This document shows, piece by piece, positions 1-5,981 of a stretch of 5,981 nt of DNA. The DNA lies in contig JAFADM010000119.1 of assembly GCA_023424865.1 (NCBI GenBank), forward strand, positions 1 through 5,981, given 5' to 3'. The stretch's first letter is position 1, and every line of letters begins with the position of its first letter. The stretch comes from Bacillota bacterium. Lineage in GTDB: Bacteria; Bacillota_A; Clostridia; DSM-8532. Under the pieces are notes generated by a model. The model had not been told where the DNA came from and ran no database searches. It was given only the letters and a program-made list of their open reading frames with translations. Position numbers and translations under genes: made by a program.

Positions 1-1360
1 CTCCCTGGCGGCGCTCCCCTTCCAGGGAATAATAAAAGGCATGAGGAAACAGAAGATTGGTTCCTCTGACAAAGAGCCAGTCCATATACCATTTCATGTC
101 GTCAGCGGAAAAGGCCCAGTGATCGCCCTGGGGACCGCAGCAGCCGAAGCATTCATTGGCATTTCTGAGCCTTCCGGCATGCCTTGCCGCGTCGGATGCA
201 CATTTAGCCATGGTGCTGTGAGGACCTGTAAGGCCTTTTCCGTCCTCGGGAGCCACCCAACGCCACACAATATCCTGTCCGGGTATATGGAAAAATTTAA
301 GAAAACCTATATCATCACTTTTTTCAGGATGCCCTGTGAGGGCAATGCCGTGCTCCTGGCACCACCTGGAGAGGGGTTGGTAATAGGTCAAGGAAAGTCT
401 TTGATTAATGCCGTGATGAAAGCTTTCCCGTATTTTCCCCGTGTCGGGCCCGCCGTCCAGAAAAAGAGAGGGAAGATCCGTCTCCTTAAGACCCTGCTCC
501 AAAAAACAGTCCATATAGTTCCAGGTCCAGGGAAGCATCCCCTTTTTATGCCCCCGGCCCAGAATGCAGGGCTCGTCGGTAAACATGGCTATAACAGTGG
601 TGCCAAAATACGTCCTCAGCTCTTCAAAATACCGATCATGGGTCAGCCGTATATATTTTTCCATGGCGTCAGGATTAAGAAGATCCGCGCTGGGAGGCGC
701 ATAAGGCTCACCGTCATCCTCACCGAAATGGACCCCGCGAATGGTACCGCCGGATGGACACTCCAAAAAAATCAGAATGGTCCAGCCCTCGGAGGTTTGA
801 GCCAAAGCTGTTTCCATTTCCGGGAAATGGCTCTCAGGATCGGAAAAGCTAATTTTATCCTTTGCAAAACTTCCTTTTATCACGCTTTCTCTTATGTAGG
901 AGCCGGAGCCGGTCTTTTTTACTGCAAGCACCGAAACCGGTTTTTGTGACGGCTCAAGCTTCAGAGGGAGCTCCGTGAATCCCTCCTGCCAGGGGAATTC
1001 AAGCATTAAGAGTCCCCTTGAGGCATACTCGGGATTTCCCTGAACTACCTGGCCGTGAGCTGAGCCGGAGGGGTACATGCCTTCATCGTACAGCACGACT
1101 TTCATGCCAAGGGAAGCCGCTTCCTCCACCGCAAAGCGAACAAAGGAAAAGTACTCAGCTGATAAATAGGGAATTTCCCTGGATAATCCCATACGAGGAT
1201 GAATAACAAAGCCGGCCACACCCTTGTCTTTAAAATCATGAATCTGCCGTTTAAGCTCGTCCATGGTAAGATCCCCATTCCAAAACCAAAAGGGTATAGG
1301 GCTAAAAGCATCGGCAGGCGATAAAAACGCTTGTCTTAAGCTTTCCAAACTATCGGACAT
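1..1360 (-). CDS. GH106-like glycoside hydrolase, N-terminal 453 residues (3' end outside window)
   Basis: This is a probable sugar-cleaving enzyme related to the GH106 (alpha-L-rhamnosidase-type) hydrolases. Reading the minus strand from ATG 1360-1358, I translated every codon to the window edge and found no stop. AAGGAG at 1374-1369 lies 8 nt before the ATG. The protein starts MSDSLESLRQ and has no signal peptide, so it is probably cytoplasmic and acts on imported oligosaccharides. Visible hallmarks are PFWFWNGDLT (about 23-32), GFVIHPRMGL (about 50-59), YDEGMYPSGSAHG (about 91-103), FTDEP (260-264), TGHPE (342-346), NECFGCCGP (402-410) and GTNLLFPHAFYY near residue 440. I infer a TIM-barrel catalytic domain with acidic candidates D262/E263 and E403. 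From memory, relatives are often 900-1000 residues, so about half may be present. It is divergent from the str operon and probably unrelated to it. The coding call is firm; the substrate is unknown. Confidence 0.85.
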   Translation of the reverse strand, partial: MSDSLESLRQAFLSPADAFSPIPFWFWNGDLTMDELKRQIHDFKDKGVAGFVIHPRMGLSREIPYLSAEYFSFVRFAVEEAASLGMKVVLYDEGMYPSGSAHGQVVQGNPEYASRGLLMLEFPWQEGFTELPLKLEPSQKPVSVLAVKKTGSGSYIRESVIKGSFAKDKISFSDPESHFPEMETALAQTSEGWTILIFLECPSGGTIRGVHFGEDDGEPYAPPSADLLNPDAMEKYIRLTHDRYFEELRTYFGTTVIAMFTDEPCILGRGHKKGMLPWTWNYMDCFLEQGLKETDLPSLFLDGGPDTGKIRESFHHGINQRLSLTYYQPLSRWCQEHGIALTGHPEKSDDIGFLKFFHIPGQDIVWRWVAPEDGKGLTGPHSTMAKCASDAARHAGRLRNANECFGCCGPQGDHWAFSADDMKWYMDWLFVRGTNLLFPHAFYYSLEGERRQG

Positions 1361-1366
1361 AGATAG

Positions 1367-1375
1367 AGCTCCTTT
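1367..1375 (-). promoter_or_regulatory. Ribosome binding site of the glycoside hydrolase gene
   Basis: The minus strand reads AAAGGAGCT, with the AAGGAG core ending 8 nt before the ATG at 1360. It fixes the start of the hydrolase and supports the minus strand as the coding strand here. Confidence 0.75.
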
Positions 1376-1410
1376 CGTTTATAAATCAATGTTTATTTGC
1401 TTATTCAATA

Positions 1411-1422
1411 AGGCAGCTGCCT
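1411..1422. promoter_or_regulatory. Perfect 12-bp palindrome AGGCAGCTGCCT, candidate operator
   Basis: AGGCAGCTGCCT is an exact palindrome about 50 bp upstream of the hydrolase start. On the minus strand, a -10-like TAAAAT (1430-1425) lies directly upstream, so the palindrome would overlap the expected transcription start. No convincing -35 element sits at the right distance from that TAAAAT, so the promoter is doubtful. A repressor site for the sugar gene is an inference. Confidence 0.3.
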
Positions 1423-1460
1423 CTATTTTAGCTCCCCTTTAAAGCTGTGTATTTAAGGAA

Positions 1461-1550
1461 TCTGACGATGGACTTGTGTTATTTAACTCTTTTAAAAATA
1501 GGAGTGGTTATTTGCCTTTGAATGGTTTAAAATAACACTGTCGTTACAGA
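1461..1550. repeat. Imperfect long inverted repeat in the divergent intergenic region
   Basis: The core arms are GTGTTATTT (1476-1484) and AAATAACAC (1530-1538), a perfect 9-bp match. Outside them ACGA (1465-1468) pairs with TCGT (1541-1544), and TCTG (1461-1464) with CAGA (1547-1550), with short unpaired stretches between blocks. A further copy of GTTATTT lies at 1507-1513 in direct orientation. The element belongs to neither flanking gene and no coding sequence was seen in it. It could be a protein-binding region, a structured transcript or chance in AT-rich DNA. Confidence 0.4.
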
Positions 1551-1574
1551 AGGCTTTTCATCCGCTGAGAAATA

Positions 1575-1588
1575 AACCCGAAGGGGTT
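1575..1588 (+). other. Small hairpin AACCC-GAAG-GGGTT
   Basis: AACCC (1575-1579) and GGGTT (1584-1588) form a 5-bp stem around a GAAG tetraloop. It lies upstream of the operon promoter and is not followed by a T-run, so it does not look like an intrinsic terminator. I see no gene, RNA gene or riboswitch in 1361-1665 beyond the elements listed separately. Confidence 0.3.
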
Positions 1589-1665
1589 GATTGCAAGCTG
1601 GGTGAAATGACAGATAGTGCGGCATTCTTCGCCGGTTATGGACAAAAGAGGTATTCATTTATGTC

Positions 1666-1695
1666 TTGACAACCTTAAAATGTCAGTGATAAAAT
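1666..1695 (+). promoter_or_regulatory. Sigma-A promoter of the str operon
   Basis: A perfect -35 TTGACA (1666-1671) is followed by an 18-nt spacer and the -10 TAAAAT (1690-1695). TG at 1687-1688 supplies an extended -10 (TGaTAAAAT). Transcription should begin around 1701-1703, giving a leader of about 83 nt before the rplGB GTG. This is the best promoter-like sequence in the divergent region and sits as expected for the main promoter of a heavily expressed operon. No transcript data are available here. Confidence 0.75.
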
Positions 1696-1701
1696 TATTT
1701 A

Positions 1702-1784
1702 GCGTGCGAATTGAGTGTTTGCATGCTTTTATCTTGTTCCGAAAACGGACATCAAATTCACCCGTTCCTTATGGAGGCTTTAAC
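1702..1784 (+). promoter_or_regulatory. 5' leader of the str operon mRNA with two hairpins
   Basis: GCGTGC (1702-1707) pairs with GCATGC (1721-1726), a 6-bp stem with one G-U pair and a 13-nt loop at the predicted 5' end of the mRNA. TCCG (1738-1741) and CGGA (1746-1749) form a second small stem with an AAAA loop. An alternative pairing joins GAATTG (1708-1713) to CAAATTC (1753-1759) with one bulged A. The alternatives could allow regulation, but the stems are short and no known leader class was recognised. Confidence 0.35.
1772..1777 (+). promoter_or_regulatory. Ribosome binding site that sets the rplGB GTG start
   Basis: TGGAGG ends 7 nt before GTG 1785-1787. The in-frame ATGs further upstream (1617 and 1680) have no such site, and the operon promoter lies in the stretch they would translate. 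Confidence 0.75.
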
Positions 1785-2030
1785 GTGCTGGATTTGCTGA
1801 AAAGAAAAAACAAGGTTGTTGGCATCAAGCAGACCAAGAAAGCCCTTGAGCAAGGGCAGCTTGACGCGGTATTTATTGCGTGCGATGCTGAAAGCCGTGT
1901 TGTAATGCAGATTAAACTGCTTAGTGAGCAAAAGGCTGTTCGGGTTTATGATACTGAATCCATGAAGCAGTTGGGAAAAGCAGCCGGTATCGACGTAGGC
2001 GCTTCGGTTGTGGGAATTGGCAAGCTTTAA
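1785..2030 (+). CDS. rplGB: L7Ae/YbxF-like ribosomal protein, kink-turn binding
   Basis: This encodes a small 81-residue protein of the L7Ae/L30e/S12e/Gadd45 family, nearest to Bacillus subtilis YbxF (RplGB), which is known to bind kink-turn RNA. The match is seen in VVGIKQTKKALEQGQ near the N-terminus, the central VFIACDAES, and the C-terminal ESMKQLGKAAGIDVGASVVGIG, which parallels [21 protein letters not shown] of YbxF. The length agrees with YbxF (82 residues). I chose the GTG at 1785 because TGGAGG lies 7 nt upstream and homology begins just after it; the open frame reaches back to 1617 but that extension overlaps the promoter and has no family similarity. It is the first gene of the operon, 59 nt before rpsL. 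Its cellular role is not settled; RNA binding is inferred from the family. Confidence 0.9.
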   Translation: MLDLLKRKNKVVGIKQTKKALEQGQLDAVFIACDAESRVVMQIKLLSEQKAVRVYDTESMKQLGKAAGIDVGASVVGIGKL

Positions 2031-2038
2031 TGCTATTG

Positions 2039-2050
2039 ACGCTTAAGCGT
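2039..2050. repeat. Perfect 12-bp palindrome ACGCTTAAGCGT between rplGB and rpsL
   Basis: ACGCTTAAGCGT is self-complementary and lies in the 59-nt spacer before rpsL. In RNA a stem would need a loop taken from its centre, leaving only about 4 bp, so it makes a poor hairpin and is not a terminator. Its first nine bases recur at 2539-2547 after rpsL. The function is unknown. Confidence 0.35.
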
Positions 2051-2089
2051 TGATATAGAAACTTAACTGTATAGGAGGTGAACGATTAA

Positions 2090-2527
2090 ATGCCGACGTT
2101 TAACCAGTTGGTAAGAAAAAGCAGGGAAAGAGTAACTTACAAGTCCACTGCGCCGGCTCTTCAGATGGCAATGAATACCCTCAAGAAGAAGCCCGTAGAA
2201 ATGAGCAGCCCTCAAAAAAGAGGTGTTTGCACAGTTGTTAAGACAACCACCCCTAAGAAGCCCAACTCCGCACTTCGTAAGGTTGCCAGAGTACGTCTTA
2301 CAAACCAGGTGGAAGTTACCGCGTACATTCCGGGTATCGGACACAACCTTCAAGAGCACAGCGTTGTTCTTATAAGGGGAGGCCGTGTAAAGGATCTGCC
2401 GGGCGTAAGGTACCACATTATCCGTGGAACTCTTGATACCGCAGGCGTTAACAACCGCAAGCAAAGCCGTTCCAAATACGGCGCAAAGCGTGGTAAGGCC
2501 GGAGCTGCTCCTGCTAAGAAGAAGTAA
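2090..2527 (+). CDS. rpsL: 30S ribosomal protein S12
   Basis: S12 lies at the decoding centre of the 30S subunit and influences tRNA selection accuracy. The 145-residue product has the full S12 pattern: [10 protein letters not shown] start, [30 protein letters not shown] (about 53-72), [20 protein letters not shown] and [18 protein letters not shown]. The streptomycin-related lysines, E. coli K42 and K87 in mature numbering, correspond to K56 and K101 and are both present, as expected for a sensitive form. About 13 residues are inserted after residue 25 relative to E. coli, as in Bacillus and other Firmicutes. The C-terminal tail is lysine- and alanine-rich. The start is fixed by AGGAGGTGA (2073-2081), 8 nt before the ATG. 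A 198-nt spacer follows before rpsG, unusually long for this operon. Confidence 0.98.
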   Translation: MPTFNQLVRKSRERVTYKSTAPALQMAMNTLKKKPVEMSSPQKRGVCTVVKTTTPKKPNSALRKVARVRLTNQVEVTAYIPGIGHNLQEHSVVLIRGGRVKDLPGVRYHIIRGTLDTAGVNNRKQSRSKYGAKRGKAGAAPAKKK

Positions 2528-2578
2528 GCTTTAACCCTACGCTTAAGGACTTTAATTTGACAGGAACCATTCGACGTG

Positions 2579-2706
2579 CGAAACGTTGTTTCGATATAGA
2601 TTCAGACCCAAGTGGCTGACCCCATTGAGGACTGACGTAGCGCACTGGCGAGCCCGCTTAGCGGGAACGAGTACCTGTGATACCGGGAGAGATCCCGAAG
2701 TTATCA
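2579..2706 (+). promoter_or_regulatory. Candidate structured RNA in the rpsL-rpsG spacer (possible S7 or L7Ae target)
   Basis: The 198-nt spacer (2528-2725) has no plausible gene but can form four consecutive hairpins. First, CGAAAC (2579-2584) pairs with GTTTCG (2588-2593). Second, CCAAGTGGCT (2608-2617) pairs with AGCGCACTGG (2639-2648) over 9 bp with bulged A2611 and G2642. Third, CCCGC (2653-2657) pairs with GCGGG (2661-2665) around a TTA loop. Fourth, TGATA (2678-2682) pairs with TATCA (2702-2706), enclosing CGGG/CCCG (2684-2687/2694-2697), and ends 5 nt before AGGAGG of rpsG. A competing pairing joins 2576-2580 to 2641-2645. In E. coli, S7 represses the str operon by binding the rpsL-rpsG intercistronic RNA, so a similar role is plausible. 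No named RNA family was recognised. The hairpins are visible; the function is inferred. Confidence 0.5.
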
Positions 2707-2711
2707 TGCAA

Positions 2712-2717
2712 AGGAGG
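2712..2717 (+). promoter_or_regulatory. Ribosome binding site that sets the rpsG GTG start
   Basis: AGGAGG ends 8 nt before GTG 2726-2728. The protein from this GTG begins with the canonical S7 N-terminus [15 protein letters not shown]. Confidence 0.85.
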
Positions 2718-2725
2718 GAAGAATA

Positions 2726-3196
2726 GTGCCAAGAAGAGGACATGTACCAAAAAGAGATGTGCTTGCCGATCCGATTTACAATGATAAGACCGTAACAAAG
2801 CTTATCAATAACATTATGCAGGACGGTAAGAGGGGTGTTGCCCAGAAGATCTGCTATGAAGCGTTTGACATGATCAAGGAGAAAACCGGAAAGGATCCCC
2901 TGGAGGTTTTCCAACTTGCGATGAACAATATTATGCCTGTTCTGGAGGTTAAGGCCAGAAGAGTAGGCGGCGCAACTTATCAGGTTCCTATGGAAGTAAG
3001 ACCTGAAAGAAGGCAAGCTCTTGGACTGCGTTGGCTGGTAGGTTATGCTACCAAGAGAAGCGAACGCACCATGAAGGAAAAAATTGCCAACGAAATTATG
3101 GACGCAACCAATAATCTTGGGGCTGCCGTCAAGAAGAAAGACGACACCCATAAGATGGCGGAAGCAAACAAGGCTTTTGCAAATTACAGGTGGTAA
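2726..3196 (+). CDS. rpsG: 30S ribosomal protein S7
   Basis: S7 nucleates assembly of the 30S head by binding the 3' major domain of 16S rRNA, and lies near the E site. The 156-residue product has the standard length and recognisable blocks: [19 protein letters not shown] at the N-terminus, [16 protein letters not shown], the [22 protein letters not shown] helix region and [20 protein letters not shown], ending in [14 protein letters not shown]. It starts with GTG, supported by AGGAGG 8 nt upstream and the canonical first residues. In E. coli S7 is the translational repressor of this operon, and here the long structured spacer precedes this gene, consistent with autoregulation. fusA follows after 48 nt, in which I see nothing but its ribosome binding site. 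Confidence 0.98.
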   Translation: MPRRGHVPKRDVLADPIYNDKTVTKLINNIMQDGKRGVAQKICYEAFDMIKEKTGKDPLEVFQLAMNNIMPVLEVKARRVGGATYQVPMEVRPERRQALGLRWLVGYATKRSERTMKEKIANEIMDATNNLGAAVKKKDDTHKMAEANKAFANYRW

Positions 3197-3244
3197 TCCT
3201 TTTTTGCAGCAAACATTGTACTACTCGTTGAGAGGAGGGTATCG

Positions 3245-5335
3245 ATGCCCAGAGAATTCAGCCTAGAAAATACACGAAACATCGGTATTATGGCACACAT
3301 TGACGCAGGTAAAACAACCACGACCGAAAGAGTTCTGTTCTACACCGGCCGTACACATAAAATCGGAGAAGTTCATGAAGGCGCAGCCACCATGGACTGG
3401 ATGGAACAGGAACAGGAAAGAGGTATCACCATTACCTCGGCAGCAACGACGGCTCAGTGGAAAAATTGCCGGATCAACATCATAGACACGCCTGGACATG
3501 TTGACTTCACTGTTGAAGTTGAACGGTCTCTTCGTGTTCTTGACGGCTCCGTAACGCTATTCTGCGCAAAGGGTGGTGTTGAGCCACAGTCTGAAACCGT
3601 TTGGAGACAGGCTGACAGGTACGGCGTACCTCGTCTTGCCTATGTAAATAAAATGGACATCATGGGTGCGGACTTTTACAACTGCATCGCAATGATGAAG
3701 GACAGGCTTCATGCCAATGCCGTTCCTATTCAGCTTCCCATCGGGAAGGAAGATCATTTTGAGGGCATTATTGATCTTGTAAAGAATAAAGCCTATATCT
3801 ACAGAGACGATCTTGGAAAACAGATCGACGAAGTAGAAATTCCTGAGGACATGAAGGAACTGGCTCAAGAATACCGCGCCAAGCTTGTAGAGGCTGTTGC
3901 GGAACTTGACGAGGACCTTCTGACCAAGTTTTTCGAGGGTGAGGAAATCACCGAAGAAGAGCTGAAGGTGGGTATTCGTAACGCTACCATCTCCAATACC
4001 ATTATTCCTGTTACCTGCGGTTCTTCCTATAAGAACAAGGGTGTACAGAAGCTGTTGGACTGCGTTGTGGACTATATGCCCTCCCCTCTGGATATTCCTC
4101 ACATTAAGGGTATTCTTCCCGATTCCGAGGAAGAAGCCGAAAGAGTAACCTCTGACGACGAGCCTTTTGCGGCTCTTGCGTTCAAGATCATGACAGACCC
4201 CTTCGTAGGTCGTCTGGCATTCTTCAGAGTTTACTCCGGTACTCTGGATTCAGGCTCCTACGTGCTTAACTCGACAAAAGATAAGCGCGAAAGAATTGGC
4301 CGTATCCTGCAGATGCATGCCAACAACCGGTTGGAGATAGACAGGGTTTACGCAGGCGATATTGCCGCCGCCGTTGGCCTTAAAAATACCACTACCGGCG
4401 ACACCCTGTGCTCTGAGGATCATGCCATTATTCTTGAATCCATGGACTTCCCCGAACCGGTTATTCACGTGGCCATTGAGCCCAAGACGAAGGCCGGTCA
4501 GGAGAAAATGGGTATTGCCCTTCAGAAGCTGGCAGAAGAGGATCCGACCTTCCGCGTATCAACCGATGTTGAAACAGGTCAGACCATCATCGCCGGTATG
4601 GGTGAGCTCCATCTTGAAATCATCGTGGATCGTATGCTCCGCGAATTCAAGGTTGAGGCTAATGTAGGTAAACCTCAGGTTGCTTACAAGGAAACCATTC
4701 GTAAGGCTGTTAAAGCTGAAGGTAAGTTTGTTCGTCAGTCCGGCGGTAAAGGTCAGTACGGCCACTGCTGGCTGGAGGTTGAACCCCTTGAGGCCGGCAA
4801 AGGTTATGAATTTGTCAACAAAATCGTGGGCGGTGTTGTTCCCAAGGAATACGTCGGACCTATCGATGCCGGTGTCCGTGATGCCATGAATAATGGTGTC
4901 GTTGCCGGATACGAGGTTCTTGACATCAGAGTTACTCTTGTTGACGGTTCTTACCACGAAGTGGACTCCTCGGAAATGGCGTTTAAGGTTGCCGGCTCCA
5001 TGGCTTTCAAGGAAGCTATGCGTAAAGCTGACCCCGTGCTCTTAGAGCCCATCATGAAAGTGGACGTTAATACGCCCGACGATTACATGGGTGATGTTAT
5101 GGGCGACTTAAACTCTCGCCGCGGACGTATTGAAGGTATGGAAGCCCGTGCGGGCGGCCAGGCTATTCATGCGTTTGTGCCCCTTTCCGAAATGTTCGGT
5201 TACGCTACAGACCTGCGTTCCAGAACCCAGGGCCGCGCCACCTTCGCTATGTCTCCTTCACACTACGCCGAAGTACCCAAGAGCGTACAGGAGAAGATAG
5301 TGGAAACCCGCGCCAAGGCTCGCAACGACGGTTAA
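3245..5335 (+). CDS. fusA: Elongation factor G
   Basis: EF-G is the cytosolic GTPase that drives translocation of tRNA and mRNA and, with RRF, ribosome recycling. The 696-residue product is intact and close to the usual length. The G domain shows G1 AHIDAGKT (17-24), RGITIT (59-64), DTPGH with catalytic-type H85 (81-85) and NKMD (135-138). Domain II begins near residue 306 ([19 protein letters not shown]), domain III near 402, domain IV near 480 ([13 protein letters not shown] inside it) and domain V near 600 ([31 protein letters not shown]). The [12 protein letters not shown] segment (106-117) replaces the FDAVAGVEPQSE type of proteobacteria and resembles Clostridia sequences. AGGAGG (3233-3238) lies 6 nt before the ATG. 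It appears to be canonical translational EF-G rather than a ribosome-protection paralogue, judging by operon position and overall sequence. Confidence 0.98.
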   Translation: MPREFSLENTRNIGIMAHIDAGKTTTTERVLFYTGRTHKIGEVHEGAATMDWMEQEQERGITITSAATTAQWKNCRINIIDTPGHVDFTVEVERSLRVLDGSVTLFCAKGGVEPQSETVWRQADRYGVPRLAYVNKMDIMGADFYNCIAMMKDRLHANAVPIQLPIGKEDHFEGIIDLVKNKAYIYRDDLGKQIDEVEIPEDMKELAQEYRAKLVEAVAELDEDLLTKFFEGEEITEEELKVGIRNATISNTIIPVTCGSSYKNKGVQKLLDCVVDYMPSPLDIPHIKGILPDSEEEAERVTSDDEPFAALAFKIMTDPFVGRLAFFRVYSGTLDSGSYVLNSTKDKRERIGRILQMHANNRLEIDRVYAGDIAAAVGLKNTTTGDTLCSEDHAIILESMDFPEPVIHVAIEPKTKAGQEKMGIALQKLAEEDPTFRVSTDVETGQTIIAGMGELHLEIIVDRMLREFKVEANVGKPQVAYKETIRKAVKAEGKFVRQSGGKGQYGHCWLEVEPLEAGKGYEFVNKIVGGVVPKEYVGPIDAGVRDAMNNGVVAGYEVLDIRVTLVDGSYHEVDSSEMAFKVAGSMAFKEAMRKADPVLLEPIMKVDVNTPDDYMGDVMGDLNSRRGRIEGMEARAGGQAIHAFVPLSEMFGYATDLRSRTQGRATFAMSPSHYAEVPKSVQEKIVETRAKARNDG

Positions 5336-5349
5336 GCAATATAAAATAA

Positions 5350-5378
5350 TTGAAATAACTAACCTAAAAAGGTATAAT
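5350..5378 (+). promoter_or_regulatory. Internal sigma-A promoter for tuf
   Basis: TTGAAA (5350-5355; 5 of 6 to consensus), an exact 17-nt spacer and a perfect TATAAT (5373-5378) lie in the 85-nt fusA-tuf gap. The expected start is about 5385, giving a leader of about 36 nt. This would let tuf be transcribed in excess of the rest of the operon, as commonly needed for EF-Tu. The region is AT-rich, which makes chance matches easier, but this one is close to ideal. Confidence 0.7.
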
Positions 5379-5379
5379 T

Positions 5380-5399
5380 TTGAATCACGAGAGATTCAA
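5380..5399. repeat. Inverted repeat TTGAATC-N6-GATTCAA at the tuf promoter start site
   Basis: Perfect 7-bp arms at 5380-5386 and 5393-5399 flank ACGAGA. The element begins 2 nt after the -10 box and covers the predicted transcription start, a typical operator position. In read-through RNA from fusA it would form a hairpin ending 5 nt before AGGAGG of tuf. RNA started at the internal promoter would lack most of the left arm. No T-run follows, so it is not an intrinsic terminator. Confidence 0.5.
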
Positions 5400-5420
5400 T
5401 TGTAAGGAGGTTTATACACA

Positions 5421-5981
<561 letters not shown>

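Noticed and set aside
41..949. Plus-strand open frame of 302 codons
   Set aside because: It lies entirely antisense to the open, RBS-supported hydrolase frame, its protein resembles no family I know, and no ribosome binding site precedes its ATG.
1018..1311. Two short overlapping open frames (plus 1018-1206 and minus 1102-1311)
   Set aside because: Both are out-of-frame readings inside the hydrolase gene, whose translation through this stretch contains family motifs.
1564..1620. TPP-riboswitch-like CTGAGA ... ACCC string
   Set aside because: The rest of the conserved THI-element core (the CTGATC...GGATAATGCCAGC-type part and the matching 5' strand) is absent, and the neighbouring genes are unrelated to thiamine.
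1607..1669. Possible 20-codon leader peptide (ATG 1607 to TGA)
   Set aside because: There is no properly spaced ribosome binding site, and it lies upstream of the likely transcription start.
1617..1784. N-terminal extension of the L7Ae-like gene from ATG 1617 or ATG 1680
   Set aside because: It has no ribosome binding site, overlaps the operon promoter, and has no similarity to the family, which starts at the GTG at 1785.
1771..1800. Nine-codon frame starting at ATG 1771 and overlapping the rplGB start
   Set aside because: Its ATG overlaps the rplGB ribosome binding site and has none of its own; probably chance.
2036..2059. Promoter before rpsL (TTGACG and TGaTATAGA)
   Set aside because: The boxes are only 12 nt apart, too close for a sigma-A promoter, although the extended -10 alone might have weak activity.
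2557..2600. Promoter in the rpsL-rpsG spacer (TTGACA at 2557, TATAGA at 2595)
   Set aside because: The spacing is 32 nt, and nothing like a -10 occurs at 16-18 nt.
2653..2665. CCCGC-TTA-GCGGG as a transcription terminator
   Set aside because: No T-run follows, and rpsG and fusA downstream need read-through.
2552..3151. Minus-strand open frame of 199 codons across the spacer and rpsG
   Set aside because: It is mostly antisense to the unmistakable S7 gene and has no recognisable similarity.

Overview
The window looks like chromosomal DNA of a low-to-moderate GC Firmicute of class Clostridia, perhaps the Oscillospiraceae/Ruminococcaceae side. The evidence is the strong AGGAGG ribosome binding sites, a Bacillus YbxF-type L7Ae-like gene directly before rpsL, an S12 with the extra segment after residue 25 usual in Firmicutes, and an EF-G with the [12 protein letters not shown] / [10 protein letters not shown] wording I associate with Clostridia. 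The family-level placement is an inference.

Layout. Positions 1-1360 (minus strand) hold the first 453 codons of a GH106-like glycoside hydrolase that runs off the left edge. Its frame is fully open from a start with a good ribosome binding site. Positions 1361-1784 form the divergent intergenic region, with a 12-bp palindrome near the hydrolase, an imperfect long inverted repeat at 1461-1550, and a near-consensus extended -10 promoter at 1666-1695 for the plus-strand operon. From 1785 to the right edge is the str operon: rplGB (L7Ae/YbxF-like, GTG start), rpsL (S12), rpsG (S7, GTG start), fusA (EF-G) and the first 187 codons of tuf (EF-Tu).

The operon genes act together in translation. S12 and S7 are 30S proteins, EF-Tu delivers aminoacyl-tRNA, EF-G translocates, and the L7Ae-like protein is expected to bind kink-turn RNA. 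No terminator was recognised between the operon genes. Two gaps look regulatory. The 198-nt rpsL-rpsG spacer can fold into four consecutive hairpins just ahead of the rpsG ribosome binding site. The fusA-tuf spacer holds a TTGAAA-17-TATAAT promoter whose expected start lies inside a perfect 7-bp inverted repeat.

Most of the window is ordinary core translation machinery. The less ordinary parts are the uncharacterised hydrolase, the absence of rpoC directly upstream of the str operon, the structured rpsL-rpsG spacer (including a weak kink-turn-like element) and the tuf promoter/inverted repeat.
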